Shown here one piece after another: positions 9,153-16,501 of a stretch of 35,343 bases of DNA. The stretch is from Gemmatimonadota bacterium. Lineage in GTDB: Bacteria > Latescibacterota > UBA2968 > UBA8231. Location of the stretch: contig PBOD01000050.1 of assembly GCA_002724215.1 (NCBI GenBank), positions 29,114-64,456 on the forward strand. The letters are read 5' to 3'. Position 1 is the stretch's first letter. Each line of letters opens with the position of its first letter. A program made the position numbers and the translations under genes. The notes under the pieces are model-generated. The model did no database searches, was not told the DNA's origin, and was given only the letters and a program-made list of their open reading frames with translations.

Positions 9153-10214
9153 CTACTTGATCGCCACCTCCCTGCCCTTCTCGGCAGACTGGTAAATCCC
9201 GTCGAGCATCTTCTGCACCATCAACCCATGGTCGCCCGGCGCCATGGTCGGCTGGCCGTAGAGCACGTGGTCAACGAAGTTGCGCATCTTTCTGGCAAAG
9301 GCATTGGCTTCGGGCCCACTGGGCAGCCAATCGGGCTTGGTGCTAACCATGTGGTCGTTGGCATCGTGGACCAATGCCGTCGGTTGCCAGGTCGCCCCGC
9401 CCTTCTCGCCCATCAGCGTGAAGTTCCACTGGTCCTCGGTATGCGCCGCGAAGCTGGCCTCGATGCTCAGCGTCGCCCCGTTGTCAAAGCGGATCTGTCC
9501 CACCGCCAGGTCTTCGACCGTATAGCTCTTGTGATCCCAGTCTGGCCACTGCGACAACACGTTCGACTTCTTGTCGCCGATATAGGTATAGGTACTACCG
9601 CTAGCCGCCACCGGCTTGGGCGAGCCCATCACGTAGTGCGTGGCTTCAAGGACGTGGACGCCGATATCGATCAGCGGTCCGCCGCCCTGCAAATCCTTGC
9701 GCCCGAATACACCCCAGTTGGGAATCCCGCGCCGGCGCAACGCCTGCACCCGCCCGTACAATATTTTGCCCAATTCCCCGTTGTCGACCGCCTTCTTGAT
9801 AAATTGCGTGCGCGGCTCGTAGCGATGCTGGAAGCCAATGACCAGCTTTTTGCGGTTCTTCCTCGCCGCATCGAGCATTTTCTGCCCCTCGCGCGCGCTC
9901 ATTGCCAGAGGTTTCTCGACGATCACGTGCGCCCCGGCATTCAATGCCGCAATGCTACAGGGCGCGTGCAGACCGTTGGGCGTGCAGACGCTGACCGCGT
10001 CGGGCTTGACCTGCTTGAGCATCTTCTTGTAATCGGGATACGCCTCGGGGATCTCGTATTCCTCGCAGCGGCGCTGAACGCTCGCAGCGACCAGGTCCGA
10101 AGCCGCTACCATTTCGACATCCTCCATATCTTTGTAATAGCCCATGTGCGTCCCGGCAATCCCGCCTGCCCCGATAAAGGCGACGCGTAACTTGTCCTCT
10201 TTCCGCTTAGCCAT
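9153..10214 (-). CDS. Gfo/Idh/MocA family NAD(P)-dependent oxidoreductase
   Basis: A 353-residue cytoplasmic dehydrogenase. The N-terminal Rossmann fold has GAGGIAG at residues 15-21; the family EKP motif is at 100-102, and the substrate-domain block GGGPLIDIGVH supplies Asp183 and His187, which line the active site in this family. Members oxidise or reduce sugars, inositols and related polyols. The ATG at 10214 has GGAG 5 nt upstream. The terminator of the upstream DUF6807 gene lies between the two, so this gene and the PhyH gene after it probably form their own transcript, although I found no convincing promoter in 10215-10286. Confidence 0.93.
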   Translation of the reverse strand: MAKRKEDKLRVAFIGAGGIAGTHMGYYKDMEDVEMVAASDLVAASVQRRCEEYEIPEAYPDYKKMLKQVKPDAVSVCTPNGLHAPCSIAALNAGAHVIVEKPLAMSAREGQKMLDAARKNRKKLVIGFQHRYEPRTQFIKKAVDNGELGKILYGRVQALRRRGIPNWGVFGRKDLQGGGPLIDIGVHVLEATHYVMGSPKPVAASGSTYTYIGDKKSNVLSQWPDWDHKSYTVEDLAVGQIRFDNGATLSIEASFAAHTEDQWNFTLMGEKGGATWQPTALVHDANDHMVSTKPDWLPSGPEANAFARKMRNFVDHVLYGQPTMAPGDHGLMVQKMLDGIYQSAEKGREVAIK

Positions 10215-10286
10215 TACTACTCCATTTGTTTGAAGTTATTTTCGATGTTAAAAAATCAGACGTTGAAACCTACCCGGCAAGGCACG

Positions 10287-10312
10287 AAAAAACCGGCCGA
10301 AACCGGTCCTTT
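10287..10312 (-). terminator. Intrinsic terminator of the DUF6807 gene
   Basis: On the minus strand ACCGG (10307-10303), a 6-nt loop and CCGGT (10296-10292) are followed by five T (10291-10287). Flanking CGAAA/TTTCG can extend the stem. It sits 24 nt after the stop at 10337. Confidence 0.7.
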
Positions 10313-10336
10313 CGCAAAAGCCTATCGCTGCGATGT

Positions 10337-11239
10337 CTAGCTCGCCTGGAACGCGTCGATCAGCGCCCGCACTCCCTCGTGCCCATCGACGCCGCGCCCG
10401 GGGTGGATGACCAACCGGTAGCGGAACACCGCCTTGTCGCCGTCGGGAATCGTCAAACTCTCGTCGATCTCCGCGTCGCCCTTGAAGTCGTGAACCCCAA
10501 AGGCATTGGCGGTAAACAGCCCGTAGCCGCGCACGTGCCAATACGTCGGGTACCGCGGGTTATCCTTGTGATCGACGACCGTGTGCCCCCATTGCTCCCC
10601 ATTGGCCAAAGGCCCCGAATAATCGACCCACGCCGCCTGCACGCCCCAGGTCGTCTCCTCGCCCTCCCCGTTTTCGAACACCTGCCCCGCCGAGTTCTCG
10701 ATCCGCCCCTTGTCCTTGGCGTCCATGGAGGTCGGCACCCGAATCGAAAACAACCCACCCTCCTTGGTGTCGCCAAAGGTCACGTCGCCGTAGTTGGCGC
10801 GAAACTCGCTGCGCTGGTCGATAATCCGCAAATCCCCCTCTACCCGAATAGAAATCGTCCGCCGCTCCTCCAGCAACTTCTCCCCCTCGGGGCCGTACCA
10901 ATCGACCATCCCGTCGATCTCCGCCGCGTCGCCATGCACCCCCACCACCGGTTCACCGCGCTGCAGCATCGCCCCGTGCCCGGTCCCCTCATCCCACAAA
11001 TTCTCGCCATTGACCAGCCCGTGCGCGGTATAGATCCCGCGGTGATGATAGTGGTCCTGGGTCTCCCCCTCCACTTCCTCCATCGGATAGGCCCGCGTCA
11101 AACCCTGTCCACCGGCTGTCAACACCGGATAGAAATAGGGCCGACACACATAGTGCCCATAGCGGTACTCGGTAAAAAGCTGGCCGTCTATAGTGACGAC
11201 GGCCTTATTGTCCTCGGATTGCAACTTGATATCAATCAT
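10337..11239 (-). CDS. DUF6807 (PmoA-like) family protein
   Basis: A 300-residue single-domain protein matching the family called DUF6807 or PmoA (not the methane monooxygenase subunit itself). Recognisable blocks are RPYFYPVL near residue 33, the histidine-rich DHYHHRGIY near 62, and NPRYPTYWHVRGYGLFTANAFG near 240 in the C-terminal half. There is no signal peptide or membrane segment. Biochemical function is not established; family members commonly sit beside Gfo/Idh oxidoreductases and sugar catabolism genes, as here. The ATG at 11239 follows an AGAGG. The gene is followed by a terminator, and upstream lies the nested inverted-repeat element at 11281-11412. Confidence 0.85.
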   Translation of the reverse strand: MIDIKLQSEDNKAVVTIDGQLFTEYRYGHYVCRPYFYPVLTAGGQGLTRAYPMEEVEGETQDHYHHRGIYTAHGLVNGENLWDEGTGHGAMLQRGEPVVGVHGDAAEIDGMVDWYGPEGEKLLEERRTISIRVEGDLRIIDQRSEFRANYGDVTFGDTKEGGLFSIRVPTSMDAKDKGRIENSAGQVFENGEGEETTWGVQAAWVDYSGPLANGEQWGHTVVDHKDNPRYPTYWHVRGYGLFTANAFGVHDFKGDAEIDESLTIPDGDKAVFRYRLVIHPGRGVDGHEGVRALIDAFQAS

Positions 11240-11280
11240 TATTCCCTCTCTTCTCCTTCTATAGGCTGATAGTTCCCAGA

Positions 11281-11412
11281 GGTTGGGTCGAGGGGAGAAT
11301 TCGTAGCGGTTGTGGCTCCGATTTCACAGGCTGTGAAATCGGTAAAGCCACCCCTCGGAGCGAGACAGGAACCGAGCGAGAATGAGCGAAGAGTCCTCCC
11401 CTCGACCTAACC
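11281..11412. repeat. 132-bp element of nested inverted repeats
   Basis: The outer arms GGTTGGGTCGAGGGGA (11281-11296) and TCCCCTCGACCTAACC (11397-11412) pair over 16 bp with one G·T position. Inside, GTGGCT (11312-11317) pairs with AGCCAC (11346-11351), and directly within that CCGATTTCACAG (11318-11329) pairs perfectly with CTGTGAAATCGG (11331-11342) around one central base. A third, short arm pair (CTCGG/CCGAG) lies in 11354-11376 amid repeated GAGCGA words. The layout looks like a three-way-junction RNA or a MITE-like element. No target-site duplication or gene was seen, and it fills most of the 198-nt gap between two minus-strand genes. Confidence 0.6.
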
Positions 11413-11437
11413 GCCCATCCTTGTCAGCACTACCCCC

Positions 11438-12781
11438 TCACACCGCCACTCCACAACACCGCTTGTACTTCTTCCCGCTCCCGCACGGACACGGATCATT
11501 CCGCCCCGGATCCTTCTTGCCGACCGCCGCCCTCACCGCATCTCGCTGCCGCGCCCACTCCATTACGCCCGTCGCCGGCCGCCCATGCCGCAATTCATCG
11601 GCCATAAAGCGCATATAGGGATCGACGTGCGCGAAGTACCGCTTGTAGCCCTTGCACAGATAATTGAGCCCGTCCTCGCCGCTCGGCGTCCGGTTGAATC
11701 GGTGCTTGGGACACCCCCCGTTGCAAGCGAAGCGAAAATCGCACTCGACGCAGTACTGCGGCAAAAGATCCTTCTTGTCCTGCCCGAACTTCTCCTGCTG
11801 CGGGCTGGCGACCATATCGCGAATACTCTCCTCGTGCACATTGCCGAGGCGGTAGTCAGAATAGACGAAGTGGTCGCACGAGTAGAGATCGCCGTTGTGC
11901 TCGATAATCAGCGCCGAGCCGCAAGTCTCGGCAAAAATGCACAAACTCGCGTCCTGCCCCAGCCACGAGCCCAGCGTCACGTCGAACATCTGCACGAAGA
12001 CCTCGCCGACGTCGTTGCGGACCCATTCGTCGAAGATTTTGCAGAGAAATTTGCCGTATTGCCCCGGCCCCACCGACCACCGCGCCACCGGCGCCTTGCC
12101 GTCGTAATCGGGATCGACCAGTTCCAGGCCGTCCTCATCTACCTCGTCGGCGATGCGCTCGACGATGGGAATAAACTGCATAAAGCTCGAGCCCTCGTCG
12201 CGCAGAAAACGGTAGATCTCAAGCGGGTGATCGGCATTGTGGTGCTGCAGCACGGTGAGGGTATTGAATTCGACCTGGTGCTTCTTAAGCATCTGCAAGC
12301 CGGCGTAGACCCGGTCGTAGGTCGGTTTCTGGCCCTTGTCGACGCGGTAGCGATCGTGGAATTCGCGCGGACCGTCGATCGACAGCCCGACCAGGAACTG
12401 GTGCGCGTGCAAGAACTCGCCCCAATCGTCGTCGAGCAGGATGCCATTGGTCTGGAAGGCGTTGGTGATGGCTTTGCCGTCGGCGTAGTGCTGCTGCAAC
12501 TCGACCGCGCGGCGGAAAAAATCCAGGCCCATCAGCGTCGGCTCGCCGCCCTGCCAGGCGAAGTTGACCTGCGGCACGTCCTGCGCCTCGATATACTGCT
12601 TGACGTAGAGTTCGAGCGTATCCTCGGCCATGCGCCAGTTTTTGCGCGCGTCTGGGTAGAGCCTCTCCTTCTCTAAGTAGAAGCAGTATTTACAGTCGAT
12701 ATTGCAGACCGAGCCCGAGGGCTTGGCCATCACGTGGCAGGCAGCAGGCTCTGCTGTTGGGGTCGATGTAGTTGCTTCCAT
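11438..12781 (-). CDS. Radical SAM anaerobic sulfatase-maturase-like enzyme with SPASM domain and SEC-C tail
   Basis: A 447-residue radical SAM enzyme of the anSME type. The [4Fe-4S]/SAM motif CX3CX2C is Cys26, Cys30 and Cys33 (CNIDCKYC). WQGGEPTL and LSIDGP follow, as in anSMEs. The second half has the SPASM auxiliary-cluster cysteines (SCDHF, YCVECDFRFACNGGC, YLCKGY). The last 20 or so residues form a SEC-C zinc motif (DPCPCGSGKKYKRCC). Known anSMEs convert a sulfatase Cys or Ser to formylglycine in the cytoplasm; no sulfatase is encoded in this window, so the client must lie elsewhere, or the enzyme modifies something else. It has its own promoter and is divergent from the phosphoesterase gene. 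Confidence 0.92.
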   Translation of the reverse strand: MEATTSTPTAEPAACHVMAKPSGSVCNIDCKYCFYLEKERLYPDARKNWRMAEDTLELYVKQYIEAQDVPQVNFAWQGGEPTLMGLDFFRRAVELQQHYADGKAITNAFQTNGILLDDDWGEFLHAHQFLVGLSIDGPREFHDRYRVDKGQKPTYDRVYAGLQMLKKHQVEFNTLTVLQHHNADHPLEIYRFLRDEGSSFMQFIPIVERIADEVDEDGLELVDPDYDGKAPVARWSVGPGQYGKFLCKIFDEWVRNDVGEVFVQMFDVTLGSWLGQDASLCIFAETCGSALIIEHNGDLYSCDHFVYSDYRLGNVHEESIRDMVASPQQEKFGQDKKDLLPQYCVECDFRFACNGGCPKHRFNRTPSGEDGLNYLCKGYKRYFAHVDPYMRFMADELRHGRPATGVMEWARQRDAVRAAVGKKDPGRNDPCPCGSGKKYKRCCGVAV

Positions 12782-12787
12782 ATCAGC

Positions 12788-12816
12788 TTGATTTCAGGTG
12801 GGGATTATGATAGTAT
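12788..12816 (+). promoter_or_regulatory. Promoter for the metallophosphoesterase gene
   Basis: TTGATT (12788-12793), a 17-nt spacer and TAGTAT (12811-12816) precede the ATG at 12852. Its -10 box overlaps the -10 box of the opposing promoter, so the two should exclude each other. Confidence 0.5.
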
Positions 12817-12835
12817 TTCCAACCCCTTAACGCAA
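12807..12835 (-). promoter_or_regulatory. Promoter for the radical SAM maturase gene
   Basis: On the minus strand TTGCGT (12835-12830), a 17-nt spacer and TATCAT (12812-12807) lie upstream of the ATG at 12781. Confidence 0.45.
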
Positions 12836-12851
12836 ATACCGGAAAGCTCCT

Positions 12852-13544
12852 ATGCGCACGATCTTCATCGGCGACACCCATGGCTGCGCCGCCGAACTGC
12901 AAGACCTGCTCACCGCCGTCGCCTACGACGGGGACCGCCTGTTGCTCGCCGGCGATGCCTTCGCCCGCGGCCCCGATCCGCTCGGGGTCTGGCGCTTGAT
13001 CGAAGAAACGGGCGCCGAAATGGTACTCGGCAACCACGACGCTCGCTTGCTCGAACAACTCGAGGATTGGGCCGCCGGCCGCGAACCCACACTGCAAAAA
13101 CCCGACCAGCGCTACACCTTCGCCCAGCTCGATCCGGTGCTGGCCGATATGCTCGCCTGGCTGCGGCGCGTTCCCCTCTATATAGAGGACAGTCGCTTCC
13201 TGCTGGTCCACGCTGGCATCAATCCCGAAAAGGGACTGGCCGGAACCAGCCGCGACGAATTCGTGAGCATCCGCACCTGGCCACCGACCAAAAGCCAAGC
13301 GGATCTGCGCTGGCACGACTACTACGAGCCGGCCCATCCGCTGCTGGTATTTGGCCACGACGCGCCCGGCCAGCTGGTCGTCAAGCGACGCGACGGCCGC
13401 CCCTATCTCCTGGGCCTCGATACGGGCTGCGTCTACGGCGAGCTCTTCGGCAACCAACTCACCGCCTATATCCTCGAGGAAGACCGTCTGGTCCACGTGC
13501 CCAGCCGCCAGCACAAAGACCAATGGCTCACTAGGGACGCCTAA
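12852..13544 (+). CDS. Metallophosphoesterase, ApaH/PrpE/PP1-like
   Basis: A 230-residue calcineurin-like phosphoesterase. The metal-binding motifs appear in order: GDTHG (residues 7-11), GDAFARGP, GNHD, LVHAGI and FGHDA, closing with LDTGCVYG as in diadenosine tetraphosphatase and Ser/Thr phosphatase-like enzymes. The usual GDxVDRGP reads GDAFARGP, so the second aspartate is replaced by alanine while the first Asp and the Arg remain. Likely a cytoplasmic phosphatase acting on nucleotides or phosphoproteins; the substrate is undecided. The ATG has GGAAAG upstream. Its stop overlaps that of the convergent amidotransferase gene by 4 nt. Confidence 0.88.
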   Translation: MRTIFIGDTHGCAAELQDLLTAVAYDGDRLLLAGDAFARGPDPLGVWRLIEETGAEMVLGNHDARLLEQLEDWAAGREPTLQKPDQRYTFAQLDPVLADMLAWLRRVPLYIEDSRFLLVHAGINPEKGLAGTSRDEFVSIRTWPPTKSQADLRWHDYYEPAHPLLVFGHDAPGQLVVKRRDGRPYLLGLDTGCVYGELFGNQLTAYILEEDRLVHVPSRQHKDQWLTRDA

Positions 13545-14230
13545 TCCCGCGCCCGCCGCACCAGATGCTCGAACACATGTCCCCATGCCCCACCCATCGC
13601 CTCGGGATGAAACTGCACCCCCACCAGCCGCCCGTCTTCGCTCTCGACGGCCTCCACCAGCCCGTCGTCGCTGCGCGCGCTAATTGCCAACCCCGCGCCC
13701 GGCCGATCCACCGCCTGTATATGCGACGAATTGACCCGCACTAGCCCGGCGCCGCCGATCCGGGCCAGCACCGTCCCCGACACCACCTCGATATCGTGCT
13801 CGACCGGCTGCTTGCCCGTCCGTTTGGGCGAGTGCGGCTCGGCGCCCAGTTGCGCCTCGACATCCGCCCAGATCGTGCCGCCGAGCTCTGCGCTGATAAA
13901 CTGCATGCCATAGCAGATGCCCAGCACGGGCAATTCGCGTCCCTGCGCCGCGGCGAAACTCCACTGGTCGGCCTGGACCCTGTGCCCAGCCGTCGGCGGC
14001 AGATCCTCAGGCAAGGCACCGATCAGCCCGCGCTCGATCCCGGGGCCGCCGGTGATCAGCAGGCCATCGATCCGCTCGAGTACCGCCGCGAGCGCCACCT
14101 GGTCCACCGTCATCGGCAGAATCAGGGGCGCGCCGCCCGCCCGCTCGACCGCCTCGACATAGCGCCGATCGAGCACCTGCTCGCCGGCGGCGTTGAGGCT
14201 GCTGGTGATGCCGATCAGCGGGCGGCTCAT
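13541..14230 (-). CDS. Class I glutamine amidotransferase-like hydrolase (peptidase C26, PuuD-like)
   Basis: A 229-residue single-domain protein of the gamma-glutamyl hydrolase family. The nucleophile is Cys106 in LGICYGMQ, and His208 and Glu210 in VQFHPEA complete the triad. ITGG (59-62) and VNSSHIQAV (166-174) are also typical. PuuD-like enzymes cleave gamma-glutamyl-GABA in putrescine breakdown, but no other Puu gene is present, so the substrate stays open. The frame allows a TTG at 14233, but the ATG at 14230 shares its A with the TGA of the upstream DUF5069 gene (TGATG), indicating translational coupling. Confidence 0.9.
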   Translation of the reverse strand: MSRPLIGITSSLNAAGEQVLDRRYVEAVERAGGAPLILPMTVDQVALAAVLERIDGLLITGGPGIERGLIGALPEDLPPTAGHRVQADQWSFAAAQGRELPVLGICYGMQFISAELGGTIWADVEAQLGAEPHSPKRTGKQPVEHDIEVVSGTVLARIGGAGLVRVNSSHIQAVDRPGAGLAISARSDDGLVEAVESEDGRLVGVQFHPEAMGGAWGHVFEHLVRRARD

Positions 14231-15528
14231 CAAACCCCGGCTTTGAGCCTGGCGAAGTAGACCGTGTCGTCGAGCACCGTCAGCGCAGTGAACGTCTCAA
14301 TATCGGTGCGCGATGGGTCGAGTTTGGCCACGACCTCGCGCAGAAAATCCCACTGCTGCTCGTTGCCGGGCCCGAAGTTGACCATCCGCTCATTGAACGC
14401 CGCCGTGTCCTCCGCGCTCTTGCCCGACAGCCGCGCGCCAAGCCACTCGACGACCGCGCTGTCGTCCTTACCCTCGATACCCGCCGCAAATTCGTCTGGC
14501 GTCAATCCCAGAAACTCCAGCACACCGCGGTCGAAACCCGAATCCTCGCCGCACCAGTACGGCCCCAGGCAGTTGCACGCCATTGCCCGAAACTTGTCGA
14601 TCATCCGCGCCAGGCAGGCCAGCCCGCCGACCGAGTCGTCGTAGGCACTGCGCGGCGGGCACCGGCGCAAGTCGGTAATGCCAAAGCTCAACTGGTCGTC
14701 GAGATCCTGCAGGTCGAAAAAGGTCTGTATATCGCCGCGCTCGGGCGCGACCTCCGCTCGCCGCTCCGCCAGCCGCTCCGCCATCGCGCCATCGCGCCCG
14801 ACATTGCAACGCGCGGCGTTGAAGACGCTCTTCTCCCCCGGGGATTTCTGGCAGCGCGCGGCGACCCACTCGGTCAATTCGTCGTCGTTGAGATTGTTAT
14901 AGGCGGCTTCGCGGAAGGCCTCCTGATCGACGCCGATAAATTCGAGAATCGCCGCGTCCTGACTCGAGTCGTCGCCGTAGCGGTAGGCGCCGAGTTGGCC
15001 GCAGCTGAGCGCCCGCGCCTTGTCGGCCATCCGCGCCGCGCCGACCAGCCCGAAAACGCTGCGCAACCAGGGGCTGCGCGGCGGCGCGGCGGTCAGATCG
15101 AGGTCGCGGAAGGCGCCCCAGTCGTCGAGCTCAATCGAGGCGAAGACCGTGGTGATATCGGTGCGCCCCGGCGCGTATTTGGCGATGCGCTCGACCAACA
15201 GCTTCTCGTGCAATTCGTCCTGCGGCGTGCGCTCGAGGTGTTCGGTGTTGAAGGCGTCGATCTCGTCCTGGCTCTTGTTGGCATTTTTTAACGCCAGTTC
15301 GCCCAGCGCCGCGTCGTCCAGTGCGGCGACGGCCGCAGCGAAATCGTCGGCGCTCATATTGATGAATTCGAGTACTTCGACATCGAGCCCGGAGCCCTCG
15401 CCATAGCGAAATTCGCCGATGGTCTCCTCGTTGTGGCCGCGCGCCTTGTCGATCATCCGCGCCAGCCCGGCAATACCGCCGACGATGGCATTGGAGGGTC
15501 TGCGGGGGGGTTGCCTAGTCAGATCCAT
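14230..15528 (-). CDS. Protein of three tandem DUF5069 domains
   Basis: A 432-residue protein that is almost entirely three copies of DUF5069, normally a single domain of about 140-150 residues. Copies run at about 2-140, 144-283 and 286-425. Each opens with DLxxxPPRxxx, has an ARMxDKxR motif (23-30, 165-172, 307-314), an acidic-turn-then-VLEF/ILEF segment (YGEGSGLD, YGDDSSQD, CGEDSGFD), and ends in a D-I-x-T-F-like strand followed by LDD or similar. There is no signal peptide or membrane helix. No function is established for the family. The ATG at 15528 has GGAG 7 nt upstream and a plausible promoter. It is coupled to the C26 hydrolase. Confidence 0.85.
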   Translation of the reverse strand: MDLTRQPPRRPSNAIVGGIAGLARMIDKARGHNEETIGEFRYGEGSGLDVEVLEFINMSADDFAAAVAALDDAALGELALKNANKSQDEIDAFNTEHLERTPQDELHEKLLVERIAKYAPGRTDITTVFASIELDDWGAFRDLDLTAAPPRSPWLRSVFGLVGAARMADKARALSCGQLGAYRYGDDSSQDAAILEFIGVDQEAFREAAYNNLNDDELTEWVAARCQKSPGEKSVFNAARCNVGRDGAMAERLAERRAEVAPERGDIQTFFDLQDLDDQLSFGITDLRRCPPRSAYDDSVGGLACLARMIDKFRAMACNCLGPYWCGEDSGFDRGVLEFLGLTPDEFAAGIEGKDDSAVVEWLGARLSGKSAEDTAAFNERMVNFGPGNEQQWDFLREVVAKLDPSRTDIETFTALTVLDDTVYFARLKAGV

Positions 15529-15574
15529 TTTTACACTCCCGGTCTTGGTAGATTATTTGGTTGCCGTCCTACTC

Positions 15575-15602
15575 AATATATGAGCCGCCCGCCCACCGGC
15601 AA
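15575..15602 (-). promoter_or_regulatory. Promoter for the DUF5069 gene
   Basis: On the minus strand TTGCCG (15602-15597), a 16-nt spacer and TATATT (15580-15575). Its -35 box lies 3 nt from the -35 box of the opposing mutM promoter. Confidence 0.5.
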
Positions 15603-15605
15603 TAT

Positions 15606-15634
15606 TTGACGCTACCGGAGGCCACGCCTATACT
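15606..15634 (+). promoter_or_regulatory. Promoter of mutM, predicting a leaderless transcript
   Basis: TTGACG (15606-15611), a 17-nt spacer and TATACT (15629-15634). Transcription should begin at about 15640-15643, that is at or within 3 nt of the mutM ATG at 15643. No ribosome-binding site stands at the usual distance from that ATG. Confidence 0.6.
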
Positions 15635-15642
15635 CAAGCCCC

Positions 15643-16452
15643 ATGCCCGAACTGCCCGAAGTGGAAACCGTCCGCGGCGCCATGCAGCGCCATCTCTCAG
15701 ACCAGCCCATCACCCACGTCCACGTCGGCGCCAAACCCCTGCGCGAGCCCCTGCCCGGCCCCGCGCTGCGCGCCCTTAGCGGCGACCGCTTTACCGCAGC
15801 ACGCCGCCGCGCCAAATTCCTGCTCCTCGACCTCGCCTCGGGCGGCACGCTGCTGGTCCACCTCGGCATGAGCGGCAATCTGCTATTCCGCACCCGCGGC
15901 GAAAAACACGATCACCTGGCCTTCGACTTTGCCGACGGCTCCACCCTGGTCTACAACGATCCGCGGCGCTTCGGCCTGGTGCTGGTGCTGCATTCCGCCG
16001 AAGCAGAGCGCGACTGTCGCTACCTGCGCCATCTCGGCCCCGAGCCCCTGTCCCGCGCCTTCAACGCCGCCTATCTCCAGGCCCGGTGCCACAGCCGCAA
16101 AACCCCGATAAAAATCGCTATCATGGACAATCCCGTAGTGGTCGGGGTCGGCAATATCTACGCCAGCGAGGCACTATTCGCCGCCGGCGTCCACCCGGCG
16201 ACCCCATCAGCCCAGGTCGCGCCGGAACAATTGTCGCAACTGGTCAAAGAAATCAAGAAGGTCCTGCGCGCAGCCATCAAAAAGGGCGGCACCACCATCA
16301 GCGACTACCGCGGCTCGGGCGACGGCGGGCGCTTCCAGCAGCAACTCAAGGTCTACGGCCGCGCCGGGACCGACTGCCGCGTCTGCCGAACGCCCATCGA
16401 AAACCTCTACCTCGGCGGCCGCAATACCTTCTACTGCCCGCGCTGCCAATAA
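15643..16452 (+). CDS. mutM: Formamidopyrimidine-DNA glycosylase (Fpg)
   Basis: A 269-residue base-excision repair enzyme that removes 8-oxoguanine and formamidopyrimidines and cleaves the abasic site. The mature N-terminus PELPEVE supplies the catalytic Pro and Glu. The conserved lysine lies in the RRAKFLL segment, the helix-two-turn-helix has VVGVGNIYASEALF, and the C-terminus is a zinc finger, CX2C-X16-CX2C. Length and motifs match the family throughout. The start must be this ATG because the Pro following it is the nucleophile. Promoter placement implies a leaderless or nearly leaderless mRNA. The stop overlaps the A-tract of the clpP terminator from the opposite strand. Confidence 0.97.
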   Translation: MPELPEVETVRGAMQRHLSDQPITHVHVGAKPLREPLPGPALRALSGDRFTAARRRAKFLLLDLASGGTLLVHLGMSGNLLFRTRGEKHDHLAFDFADGSTLVYNDPRRFGLVLVLHSAEAERDCRYLRHLGPEPLSRAFNAAYLQARCHSRKTPIKIAIMDNPVVVGVGNIYASEALFAAGVHPATPSAQVAPEQLSQLVKEIKKVLRAAIKKGGTTISDYRGSGDGGRFQQQLKVYGRAGTDCRVCRTPIENLYLGGRNTFYCPRCQ

Positions 16453-16480
16453 AAAAACCGGCCTCCGCGCAGGAGACCGG
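16451..16480 (-). terminator. Intrinsic terminator of clpP
   Basis: On the minus strand CCGGTCTCC (16480-16472), a 5-nt loop and GGAGGCCGG (16466-16458, one mismatch) are followed by seven T (16457-16451). It ends right at the mutM stop codon, which the opposite strand shares. Confidence 0.8.
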
Positions 16481-16501
16481 CATCGTACGGAAAGGCTGTA
16501 T

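Noticed and set aside
9030-10190. Long plus-strand open frame of 386 codons
   Set aside because: It is antisense to the Gfo/Idh gene, with Arg/His-rich composition typical of a GC-rich shadow frame and no recognisable motif.
11585-12676. Long plus-strand open frame of 363 codons
   Set aside because: Antisense shadow of the radical SAM maturase, whose motifs are unmistakable.
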